From positions 930,001 to 994,000 of the forward strand of contig NZ_CM003768.1 of NCBI RefSeq assembly GCF_001547525.1: DNA of 64,000 nucleotides, read 5' to 3'. The translations under genes and the position numbers were made by a program. The DNA is from Burkholderia anthina (GTDB lineage: Bacteria > Pseudomonadota > Gammaproteobacteria > Burkholderiales > Burkholderiaceae). Each line of letters starts with the position of its first letter. The first letter of the stretch is position 1. The notes under the pieces were generated by a model, which did not search any database, was not told the DNA's origin, and worked only from the letters and a program-made list of their open reading frames with translations. Shown piece after piece: positions 53,754 to 64,000 of the stretch.

Positions 53754-54899
53754 GTGTTGCCGTCTTTTTCTCCCGCCTTGCTTGCACTCGCCGACGGCAC
53801 GGTCTTTCGTGGTTATTCGATCGGGGCCGAAGGCCATACGATCGGCGAAGTCGTGTTCAATACCGCGATCACCGGCTATCAGGAAATCCTGACTGATCCG
53901 AGCTACTCGCGCCAGATCGTCACGCTCACCTATCCGCATATCGGCAACGTCGGCGTCAACGCCGAAGACGTCGAAGCCACGAAAGTCCATGCCGCCGGCC
54001 TGATCATCCGCGATCTGCCGACGCTCGCATCGAACTTCCGCATGGACCGCACGCTCGGCGACTACCTGCGCGACGAAGGCGTCGTCGCGATCGCCGGCAT
54101 CGACACCCGCAAGCTGACCCGCATCCTGCGCGACAAGGGCGCGCAGAACGGCTGCATCCTGACGGGTTCCGACGACGAAGCGAAGGCGATCGAGCTGGCG
54201 CGCTCGTTCCCGGGCCTCGCCGGCATGGATCTCGCGAAGGTCGTGTCAACCACCAAGCCGTTCGAGTGGAAGCAGACGGAATGGCGCCTCGAAGGCGGCT
54301 ACGGCATGCAGGAAGCGCCGAAGTACCGCGTCGTCGCGTACGACTTCGGCGTCAAGTACAACATCCTGCGCATGCTCGCCGAGCGCGGCTGCCACGTGAC
54401 GGTGCTGCCGGCCCAGGCCAGTGCGGAAGATGCGCTCGCGCTCAATCCGGACGGCATCTTCCTGTCGAACGGCCCCGGCGATCCGGAGCCGTGCGATTAC
54501 GCGATCGCGGCCACGAAGGCCTTCATCGAGCGCGGCGTGCCGACCTTCGGCATCTGCCTCGGCCACCAGATCATGGGCCTCGCGGTCGGCGCGAAGACGC
54601 TGAAGATGAAGACGGGCCACCACGGCGCGAACCATCCGGTGAAGGATCTCGGCGACGGCCGCGTCGTGATCACGTCGCAGAACCACGGTTTCGCGGTCGA
54701 CGCCGATTCGCTGCCGGCCAACGCGCGCGTGACGCACGTGTCGCTGTTCGACGGCACGCTGCAGGGCTTCGAGCTGACCGACAAGCCGGCATTCTGCTTC
54801 CAGGGTCACCCGGAAGCGTCGCCCGGCCCGCACGACATCGGCTACCTGTTCGACCGTTTCACCGCGCTGATGGACGCGGCGAAGCAGCGCACCGCTTAA
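53754..54899 (+). CDS. carA: Carbamoyl-phosphate synthase small subunit (glutaminase)
   Basis: A 381-residue class I glutamine amidotransferase supplying ammonia to CarB for arginine and pyrimidine synthesis. The N-domain shows [17 protein letters not shown] and [18 protein letters not shown]; the glutaminase nucleophile is the Cys in [13 protein letters not shown] (about residue 268), with His-Glu in [13 protein letters not shown] 53754 is the start: AGGAG lies 7 bases upstream and the first residues align with CarA. A LysE-family gene separates it from carB. Confidence 0.97.
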   Translation: MLPSFSPALLALADGTVFRGYSIGAEGHTIGEVVFNTAITGYQEILTDPSYSRQIVTLTYPHIGNVGVNAEDVEATKVHAAGLIIRDLPTLASNFRMDRTLGDYLRDEGVVAIAGIDTRKLTRILRDKGAQNGCILTGSDDEAKAIELARSFPGLAGMDLAKVVSTTKPFEWKQTEWRLEGGYGMQEAPKYRVVAYDFGVKYNILRMLAERGCHVTVLPAQASAEDALALNPDGIFLSNGPGDPEPCDYAIAATKAFIERGVPTFGICLGHQIMGLAVGAKTLKMKTGHHGANHPVKDLGDGRVVITSQNHGFAVDADSLPANARVTHVSLFDGTLQGFELTDKPAFCFQGHPEASPGPHDIGYLFDRFTALMDAAKQRTA

Positions 54900-54936
54900 C
54901 GTCATCGACGCAACCGAAGGACGGGAGATTCGCATC

Positions 54937-55608
54937 ATGTTCGGCCACGCACTCGGCATCACGGATATCTGGACCTACGTGTTCGGCGTGATCTTCATCA
55001 TCCTGCTGCCGGGGCCGAACTCGATGTACGTGCTGTCGCTCGCCGCGCAGCGCGGCGTGAAGGCCGGCTATCGCGCGGCCTGCGGCGTGTTCGTCGGCGA
55101 TACCGTGCTGATGGTGCTGTCCGCCGCGGGCGTCGCGTCGCTGCTGAAGGCGAACCCGCTGCTGTTCTCCGTCGTCAAGTACGGCGGCGCCGCGTACCTG
55201 CTGTACATCGGCGCCGGGATGCTGCGCAGCGCGTGGAGCAAGCTGCGCGCGCGCGGCGATGCGCCGGTCGAGGCCCGGCAGGCTGTCGACGGCGAGCGGT
55301 CTTTCGACAAACCGTTCCGGAAAGCGCTGATCGTGAGCCTGCTGAATCCGAAGGCGATCCTGTTCTTCATCTCGTTCTTCATCCAGTTCGTCGACCCGGC
55401 ATTCCCGCATCCCGCGCTGTCGTTCGTCGTGCTCGGGGCGATCGCGCAATGCGCGAGCTTCCTGTACCTGAGCACGCTGATCTTCGCGGGCGCGCGGCTC
55501 GCCGAGCATTTCCGCCGCCGCCGCAAGCTCGCGGCAGGCGCGGCGAGCAGCGTGGGCGGCCTGTTCATCGGTTTCTCGGTGAAGCTGGCGCTCGCGACCA
55601 TGAGCTGA
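54937..55608 (+). CDS. LysE/RhtB-family amino acid exporter
   Basis: A 223-residue inner-membrane exporter with about six helices. The family start is visible: [45 protein letters not shown] (conserved PGP and the long glycine pattern). [12 protein letters not shown] and [22 protein letters not shown] also fit. It lies 37 bp after carA and about 50 bp before carB, so it is probably in their transcript. An export role for an amino acid linked to arginine metabolism is only a guess. Confidence 0.92.
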   Translation: MFGHALGITDIWTYVFGVIFIILLPGPNSMYVLSLAAQRGVKAGYRAACGVFVGDTVLMVLSAAGVASLLKANPLLFSVVKYGGAAYLLYIGAGMLRSAWSKLRARGDAPVEARQAVDGERSFDKPFRKALIVSLLNPKAILFFISFFIQFVDPAFPHPALSFVVLGAIAQCASFLYLSTLIFAGARLAEHFRRRRKLAAGAASSVGGLFIGFSVKLALATMS

Positions 55609-55657
55609 GCGCCGCCGGCCGACCCACGACAACGATTACTTATTGAATTCACAAGCC

Positions 55658-58912
<3,255 letters not shown>

Positions 58913-58942
58913 GCGTTCAGTTACCTGTCGAAGCAACACGTG

Positions 58943-59002
58943 CCGCGATTAGGCGGTGTTTCCAGTGCATCGGAAGCGCGCTTAATCGCGGTGATTTTTT
59001 TT
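58943..59002 (+). terminator. Probable terminator between carB and greA
   Basis: CCGCGATTA (58943-58951) and TAATCGCGG (58983-58991) pair perfectly, with a 31-nt loop, followed by TGA and eight Ts. It fits the end of the car transcript, although the long loop leaves room for an attenuator-like role in front of greA, which starts 29 bp later. Confidence 0.75.
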
Positions 59003-59030
59003 ATAGCCGTTTTTAGCGATTGAGCCGTTT

Positions 59031-59507
59031 ATGAGCACCATTCCGTTGACAAAGCGTGGCGCGGAGCAACTGCGCGATGAATTGCAGCGCCTCAAGTCCA
59101 TCGAGCGGCCGGCCGTGATCAACGCGATCGCGGAGGCCCGCGCACAGGGCGATCTGTCCGAAAACGCCGAATACGACGCAGCGAAGGAAAAGCAGGGCTT
59201 TATCGAGGGCCGCATCGCGGAACTCGAATCCAAGCTGTCCGCCGCGCAAATCATCGATCCGACGGTGCTCGACGCCGATGGCCGCGTGGTGTTCGCCGCG
59301 ACGGTCGAACTCGAGGATCTCGAGTCGGGCGACACGGTCAAGTACCAGATCGTTGGCGACGACGAAGCCGATATCGATCACGGCCTGATCTCGGTCAGCT
59401 CGCCGATCGCGCGCGCGCTGATCGGCAAGTCCGAAGGCGACGTCGCGGCCGTGCAGGCGCCAAGCGGCGTGCGCGAGTACGAAATCATCTCGGTCAGCTA
59501 CATCTGA
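59031..59507 (+). CDS. greA: Transcription elongation factor GreA
   Basis: A 158-residue GreA. The N-terminal coiled coil holds the acidic tip, with [22 protein letters not shown] (about residues 41-62), and the C-terminal FKBP-like domain ends in [12 protein letters not shown]. It rescues backtracked RNA polymerase by stimulating transcript cleavage. Start ATG 59031. Only about 30 bp separate it from the terminator-like hairpin, so its promoter may lie inside carB or in the hairpin region. Confidence 0.97.
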   Translation: MSTIPLTKRGAEQLRDELQRLKSIERPAVINAIAEARAQGDLSENAEYDAAKEKQGFIEGRIAELESKLSAAQIIDPTVLDADGRVVFAATVELEDLESGDTVKYQIVGDDEADIDHGLISVSSPIARALIGKSEGDVAAVQAPSGVREYEIISVSYI

Positions 59508-59521
59508 AGCGGGGCGACGTG

Positions 59522-59980
59522 ATGCCGCATCGCGTGTTCCGTCTGCTGTCGGCCGTATGGGTCGGCAGCCTGCTGACGATCGGGTATGCGGTCGCGCCCG
59601 TCCTGTTCAAGACGCTGGAGCGGATGACGGCCGGTTCGGTCGCCGCCCAGCTGTTCCGCATCGAGGCGATCGTCGGCGTCGTGTGCGGCGTGCTGCTGCT
59701 CGCGTTGTCGAACCAGCAGGTGCGGCGCGGCAGCAACGAGTATCGCCGCGTGCGCTGGATCGTCGCCGCGATGGTCGTGTGCGTGCTCGTCGGGTATTTT
59801 GCGCTGCAGCCGTTCATGAACGCGCTGCGGGTGGCCGCGATGGACGCGGGCACCGATATCGCGAATTCGCCGTATGCGAGCCGCTTCGGGATGCTGCACG
59901 GCGTCTCGAGCGTGTTCTATCTCGTCGAGAGCGTGCTGGGGCTGATGCTGGTCTGGCGCCTGCCGGCGCGCGACGCCTGA
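59522..59980 (+). CDS. DUF4149 family membrane protein
   Basis: A 152-residue protein with about four hydrophobic helices, starting MPHRVFRLLSAVWVGSLLTIGYAVAPVLFKTLE, the DUF4149 pattern. It lies 14 bases after greA and is probably co-transcribed with it, as in other Burkholderiales. ATG 59522 is used; a GTG one codon earlier is possible. The function is unknown. Confidence 0.88.
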   Translation: MPHRVFRLLSAVWVGSLLTIGYAVAPVLFKTLERMTAGSVAAQLFRIEAIVGVVCGVLLLALSNQQVRRGSNEYRRVRWIVAAMVVCVLVGYFALQPFMNALRVAAMDAGTDIANSPYASRFGMLHGVSSVFYLVESVLGLMLVWRLPARDA

Positions 59981-60048
59981 GCGCTCGTCGTTGCGCGTTG
60001 CGCAACGACGGGGCAGGGCGGCACGGGCGTCCGTGCCGCGCAAGCGGT

Positions 60049-60573
60049 TTACTTGTCCTGGAACGGCCGCTTGGTGCTGGCCTGGCGCTTTTTCGCGCGC
60101 TTCACCGTGCCGCCCGCCGTCACGCGCTCGTTGCCGCGCACCGTGACCTTCACCGGCCGCGGGCGGCGCACGGGGCTCGCGTTCGGCGACACCTTGACGA
60201 CCTTGACGGTGCGCGGCGCGCGGCCTTTCCTGTCGTCGGCGGCTTCCGCCGCGCTCGGCAGCGCGCCGGCACGGCGGCCGCGGGCCGGGGCCGGCGCGGC
60301 TTCCGGCCTCCAGATCACCAGCAGCTTGCCGATATGCTGAATCGGGGCCGCGTTCAGACGGTCGCAGATCTCGTCGTAGATTGCGATGCGTTCGTCGCGC
60401 TCGTCGCCGAACACGCGGATCTTGATCAACTGGTGCGCGTCGAGGTGCACCTTGATTTCCTTCAGCACGGCGTCGGTCAGCCCTTCGGCGCCGATCAGCA
60501 CGACGGGCTTGAGCGCATGGGCCTGGGAGCGCAGCGCGGAGCGCTCGGCGGGAGAAAGCGAAAGGGCGGGCAT
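60049..60573 (-). CDS. yhbY: YhbY-family RNA-binding protein with basic C-terminal extension
   Basis: A 174-residue protein. The first 95 residues are a CRM/YhbY domain with SPAERSALRSQAHALKPVVLIGAEGLTDAVLKEI and the conserved HLDAHQLIKIRV; YhbY binds pre-50S ribosomal RNA. The remaining 80 residues are Arg/Lys/Pro-rich and absent from short family members. ATG 60573. It is divergent from rlmE, an rRNA methyltransferase, as in many bacteria. Confidence 0.9.
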   Translation of the reverse strand: MPALSLSPAERSALRSQAHALKPVVLIGAEGLTDAVLKEIKVHLDAHQLIKIRVFGDERDERIAIYDEICDRLNAAPIQHIGKLLVIWRPEAAPAPARGRRAGALPSAAEAADDRKGRAPRTVKVVKVSPNASPVRRPRPVKVTVRGNERVTAGGTVKRAKKRQASTKRPFQDK

Positions 60574-60766
60574 GGAAATGTCCAAATCTAAATAAGGGCG
60601 CGCTGACTGAAAAGCGATCGCGGGGCGATACCGCGTCAGCCGTGCGCCGAAACCACGTAAAATCGCGGCTTGGGCCTGAAAAGGGGCCGCAGCCGCGCGA
60701 AGAAGACGCGTATTATCCGCTAAAAGCGCGGCTTCACGAAGCAATGGGCAGCAATCTCTCTCTCGA

Positions 60767-61429
60767 ATGGCAAAAAACCGCTTCAACCAGCACTGGCTGC
60801 ACGACCACATCAACGACCCGTACGTCAAAATGGCGCAGCGGGAGGGCTATCGCGCGCGCGCCGCGTACAAGCTGAAGGAAATCGACGAACAGGACAAGCT
60901 GATCCGTCCGGGCCAGGTGATCGTCGACCTCGGCGCCACGCCGGGCAGCTGGAGCCAGTATGCCCGCAACAAGCTCGCGCAGGGCAAGAAGCGCGACGCG
61001 GAGCGCGAGGGCGGCATCGACGGCACGATCGTTGCGCTCGACATCCTGCCGATGGAGCCGATCGCAGACGTCCACTTCCTGCAGGGCGACTTCCGCGAGG
61101 ACGACGTCCTCCACCGGCTCGAGGAGGTACTCGAAGGCCGTGCGGTGGACCTTGTTATTTCCGACATGGCCCCCAACCTCTCAGGCGTGGCGTCGGCGGA
61201 CGCGGCGCGTATCGAGCATCTCTGCGATCTGGCGCTCGAATTCGCGCAGAACCATCTGAAGCCGGACGGTGCACTGCTCGTGAAGTGTTTTCACGGCAGC
61301 GGCTACAGCCAGATCGTCGAGAAGTTCAAACAGCAGTTTAAGGTTGTCGCGCCGCGCAAGCCCAAGGCATCTCGCGACAAATCGTCCGAAACGTTCATTT
61401 TGGGTCGGCAGCTGAAGCATCCGCGCTGA
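60767..61429 (+). CDS. rlmE: 23S rRNA 2'-O-methyltransferase E (FtsJ/RrmJ)
   Basis: A 220-residue RrmJ that methylates U2552 of 23S rRNA. The SAM site is [14 protein letters not shown] (about residues 48-61), the catalytic Asp is in [12 protein letters not shown], and Lys residues in AYKLKEID and LLVKCFHG complete the K-D-K tetrad. Start ATG 60767. It lies 165 bp before ftsH, the classical ftsJ-ftsH order, and is divergent from yhbY. Confidence 0.96.
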   Translation: MAKNRFNQHWLHDHINDPYVKMAQREGYRARAAYKLKEIDEQDKLIRPGQVIVDLGATPGSWSQYARNKLAQGKKRDAEREGGIDGTIVALDILPMEPIADVHFLQGDFREDDVLHRLEEVLEGRAVDLVISDMAPNLSGVASADAARIEHLCDLALEFAQNHLKPDGALLVKCFHGSGYSQIVEKFKQQFKVVAPRKPKASRDKSSETFILGRQLKHPR

Positions 61430-61594
61430 CGCGCAGGCGCTGCCGCAAACGGGCTCCGGCCCTTGCCGGACAAGCGAAGCGCTATCGCGGCGGTTGTCAA
61501 TGCTTATGGCAGGGGTGGTCGGACTGGATTAGAATGACCGAGGGGCGCCGCAAGGAAAATGTAGGCGCTCGTCTACGAGTGAAGGAGTGGTGCT

Positions 61595-63496
61595 TTGAAC
61601 AACAATATGTTTTCGAAGGCAGCGGTGTGGCTGGTGATCGCACTGGTGCTGTTTACGGTGTTCAAGCAGTTCGACAAGCCCCGCGTCCAGGAAGGCGTGT
61701 CCTATTCGCAGTTCATGGACGACGCCAAGAACGGCAAGGTCAAGAACGTCATCGTTCAGGGGCGCAACCTCACCGTCACTCCGGCTGATGGCCAGAAATA
61801 CCAGATCGTGTCGCCCGGCGACATCTGGATGGTCGGCGATCTGATGAAGTACGGCGTGCAGGTCAGCGGCAAGGCCGACGACGAGCCGAACGCGCTGATG
61901 TCCGCGCTGTACTACCTCGGGCCGACGATCCTGATCATCGTGTTCTGGTTCTACATGATGAGGCAGATGCAGGGAGGCGGCAAAGGCGGCGCGTTCTCGT
62001 TCGGGAAATCGCGTGCGCGGCTGATCGACGAGAACAACAACGCGGTGAACTTCTCCGACGTCGCGGGCTGCGACGAAGCGAAGGAAGAAGTGTCCGAGCT
62101 CGTCGACTTCCTGCGCGATCCGCAGAAATTCCAGAAACTGGGCGGCCGCATTCCGCGCGGCGTGCTGCTGGTCGGCCCGCCGGGTACCGGCAAGACGCTG
62201 CTTGCCCGCGCGATCGCGGGTGAAGCGAAGGTGCCGTTCTTCAGCATCTCGGGTTCGGACTTCGTCGAAATGTTCGTCGGTGTCGGCGCGGCTCGTGTGC
62301 GCGACATGTTCGAGCAGGCGAAGAAGCATGCGCCGTGCATCGTGTTCATCGACGAAATCGACGCGGTCGGCCGTCATCGCGGCGCCGGCATGGGCGGCGG
62401 CAACGACGAGCGCGAACAGACGCTGAACCAGATGCTCGTCGAGATGGACGGCTTCGAGGCAAACTCGGGCGTGATCGTGATCGCCGCCACCAACCGTTCC
62501 GACGTGCTCGACAAGGCGCTGCTGCGTCCGGGCCGTTTCGACCGCCAAGTCTATGTCGGGCTGCCCGACATCCGCGGCCGCGAGCAGATCATGCGCGTGC
62601 ACCTGCGCAAGGTGCCGATCGCGAACGACGTCGACGCGGCGGTCATCGCGCGCGGCACGCCGGGCTTCTCGGGCGCCGATCTCGCAAACCTCGTGAACGA
62701 GGCTGCGCTGTTCGCCGCCCGTCGCGGCAAGCGCATCGTCGAGATGCAGGATTTCGAGGACGCGAAGGACAAGATCTTCATGGGTCCGGAGCGCAAGTCG
62801 GCCGTGATCCGCGAGGAAGCGAAGCGCGCCACCGCGTATCACGAGTCGGGCCACGCGGTGATCGCGAAGCTGCTGCCGAAGGCCGACCCGGTGCACAAGG
62901 TCACGATCATCCCGCGCGGTCGCGCGCTGGGCGTCACGTGGCAGTTGCCGGAGCATGACAACGAGACGTATTCGAAGGATTACCTGCTCGACCGCCTCGC
63001 GATCCTGTTCGGTGGCCGGGTGGCCGAAGAGCTGTTCATGAACCTCGTCAGCACCGGCGCATCGGACGACTTCAACAAGGCCACGCAGACGGCGCGCGCG
63101 ATGGTCGCCCGATTCGGCATGACCGACGCGCTCGGGCCGATGGTCTACGTCGACGACGAGAACGATGCGTCGCCGTTCGGCCGCGGCTTCACGCGCACGA
63201 TCTCGGAAGCGACGCAGCAGAAGGTCGATTCCGAAATCCGCCGCGTGCTCGACGAACAGTACAACCTCGCGCGCCGCCTGCTCGAAGAGAACCGCGACAA
63301 GGTCGAAGCGATGACGGCCGCACTGATGGAGTGGGAGACGATCGACGCCGATCAGATCAACGACATCATGGAAGGTCGTCCGCCGCGCTCGCCGAAGAGC
63401 TCGCCGGCTGTCGGCGGCGATTCGTCGGGCGGCGGCAGCGCCGCCGCCGAGGTCAAGCCGGGCACCGCGCCGGCGCCGGCGTCGCCGGCGGCATAA
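61595..63496 (+). CDS. ftsH: ATP-dependent zinc metalloprotease FtsH
   Basis: A 633-residue membrane AAA+ protease. Two membrane helices (about residues 8-23 and 104-123) flank a periplasmic segment. Walker A is GPPGTGKT (194-201), Walker [12 protein letters not shown], the second region of homology [20 protein letters not shown], and the zinc motif HESGH starts at about residue 416. The start is probably TTG 61595, as GGAG lies 8 bases upstream; an ATG 4 codons later lacks spacing. It degrades membrane and regulatory proteins. A terminator separates it from folP. Confidence 0.97.
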   Translation: MNNNMFSKAAVWLVIALVLFTVFKQFDKPRVQEGVSYSQFMDDAKNGKVKNVIVQGRNLTVTPADGQKYQIVSPGDIWMVGDLMKYGVQVSGKADDEPNALMSALYYLGPTILIIVFWFYMMRQMQGGGKGGAFSFGKSRARLIDENNNAVNFSDVAGCDEAKEEVSELVDFLRDPQKFQKLGGRIPRGVLLVGPPGTGKTLLARAIAGEAKVPFFSISGSDFVEMFVGVGAARVRDMFEQAKKHAPCIVFIDEIDAVGRHRGAGMGGGNDEREQTLNQMLVEMDGFEANSGVIVIAATNRSDVLDKALLRPGRFDRQVYVGLPDIRGREQIMRVHLRKVPIANDVDAAVIARGTPGFSGADLANLVNEAALFAARRGKRIVEMQDFEDAKDKIFMGPERKSAVIREEAKRATAYHESGHAVIAKLLPKADPVHKVTIIPRGRALGVTWQLPEHDNETYSKDYLLDRLAILFGGRVAEELFMNLVSTGASDDFNKATQTARAMVARFGMTDALGPMVYVDDENDASPFGRGFTRTISEATQQKVDSEIRRVLDEQYNLARRLLEENRDKVEAMTAALMEWETIDADQINDIMEGRPPRSPKSSPAVGGDSSGGGSAAAEVKPGTAPAPASPAA

Positions 63497-63517
63497 TCTC
63501 CGCTTTAGCGCCGTATA

Positions 63518-63549
63518 CGGGCTGGTGTGGCTTCACACCGGCCCGTTTT
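63518..63549 (+). terminator. Terminator between ftsH and folP
   Basis: A 12-bp stem, CGGGCTGGTGTG (63518-63529) with CACACCGGCCCG (63534-63545), GCTT loop, then TTTT. It may be partial, as folP starts only 24 bases later and the ftsH-folP-glmM order is usually an operon. Confidence 0.9.
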
Positions 63550-63572
63550 GCATTCATCCACGTCCGTTGCTC

Positions 63573-64000
63573 GTGTCCGATTCCCCAGTGTCCCCGTTCA
63601 TTCCCGCGCCGCTCCGGTGCGGCCGCTTCGAACTGACGTTCGAACGCCCGCTCGTGATGGGCATCCTCAACGCCACGCCCGATTCGTTTTCCGACGGCGG
63701 CCGCTTCCTCGCGCGCGACGATGCGCTGCGCCAGGCCGAGCGGATGATTGCCGAAGGCGCGGACCTGCTCGATATCGGCGGCGAATCGACGCGCCCCGGC
63801 GCACCACCCGTGCCGCTCGACGAGGAACTCGCGCGCGTGATTCCGCTCGTCGAGGCGCTGCGGCCGCTGAACGTGCCGCTGTCGATCGATACCTACAAGC
63901 CGGCCGTGATGCGTGCGGCGCTGGCCGCCGGCGCGGACCTGATCAACGACATCTGGGGGTTCCGCCAGCCGGGCGCGATCGACGCGGTGCGCGAGGGCAA
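63573..64000 (+). CDS. folP: Dihydropteroate synthase, N-terminal part (3' truncated by window edge)
   Basis: The first 142 codons are readable. MGILNATPDSFSDGGRF and ADLLDIGGESTRPGA are the pterin and loop motifs of dihydropteroate synthase, and SIDTYKP and INDIWG follow as expected. It joins p-aminobenzoate to the pterin in folate synthesis, the sulfonamide target. The start is probably GTG 63573; other GTGs follow (63588). The rest lies beyond the window. Confidence 0.93.
   Translation, partial: MSDSPVSPFIPAPLRCGRFELTFERPLVMGILNATPDSFSDGGRFLARDDALRQAERMIAEGADLLDIGGESTRPGAPPVPLDEELARVIPLVEALRPLNVPLSIDTYKPAVMRAALAAGADLINDIWGFRQPGAIDAVREG

Noticed and set aside
61430..61594. Sigma32-type promoter in front of ftsH
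   Set aside because: TTGTCA and TAGAAT boxes exist but with unsuitable spacing, and no heat-shock consensus is visible.

Overview
The window is high-GC DNA (roughly two thirds G+C by eye) with dense, short-gapped operons. Gene content and order (bkd operon, madLM-mdcACDEGBH, carA-lysE-carB-greA, rlmE-ftsH-folP, dnaQ-rnhA) point to a betaproteobacterial chromosome, most likely Burkholderia, probably of the B. cepacia complex. This rests on recognised protein families and synteny from memory; no database search was run. I see no insertion sequence, prophage, integrase, CRISPR array or rRNA operon, so the stretch reads as ordinary chromosome with a strong accessory-metabolism component.

Region by region. 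1-7.9 kb: tail of a DMT-family transporter, an MFS exporter, then a minus-strand operon of a LacI-type regulator, a binding-protein ABC importer (binding protein, two permeases, ATPase) and a calcineurin-like phosphodiesterase, with clear LacI-type operators upstream. 8.05-8.39 kb: a tRNA-Leu(UAA) gene split in the anticodon by a 247-nt group I intron with an Azoarcus-like core, the most striking element of the window. 8.6-14.7 kb: a flavin-reductase-like gene and the branched-chain 2-oxoacid dehydrogenase operon (bkdA1-bkdA2-bkdB-lpdV). 15-22.3 kb: an NAD(P)-binding oxidoreductase, an NCS1 nucleobase permease, and a LysR-MFS-carbamoylase-deacetylase group that looks like uptake and hydrolysis of an amide or N-acylated amine. 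22.4-33.3 kb: transporters, several LysR regulators, a serine-dehydratase-like enzyme, a DUF2242 lipoprotein, NhaR, TerC, a zinc-ribbon protein, two Hsp20 chaperones, a hydroxyacyl-CoA/carnitine dehydrogenase-like enzyme and a possible small RNA near 23.9 kb.

33.3-41.0 kb: a complete malonate catabolism locus. MdcR (LysR) is divergent from madL-madM (malonate uptake) and mdcA-C-D-E-G-B-H (biotin-independent malonate decarboxylase, its acyl carrier protein and the enzymes that make and load its prosthetic group); most genes overlap and are probably translationally coupled. 41.1-47.3 kb: a PLD-like protein, a phosphoribosyltransferase, a PHA depolymerase-like protein, a GST, a ProP-like symporter and a YnfA-type membrane protein.

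47.4-64 kb is housekeeping: dnaQ, rnhA and a methyltransferase in one operon, divergent gloB, mltD, an MFS transporter, carA and carB with a LysE-family exporter between them, greA, a DUF4149 protein, yhbY, rlmE (ftsJ), ftsH and the start of folP, which runs off the window.
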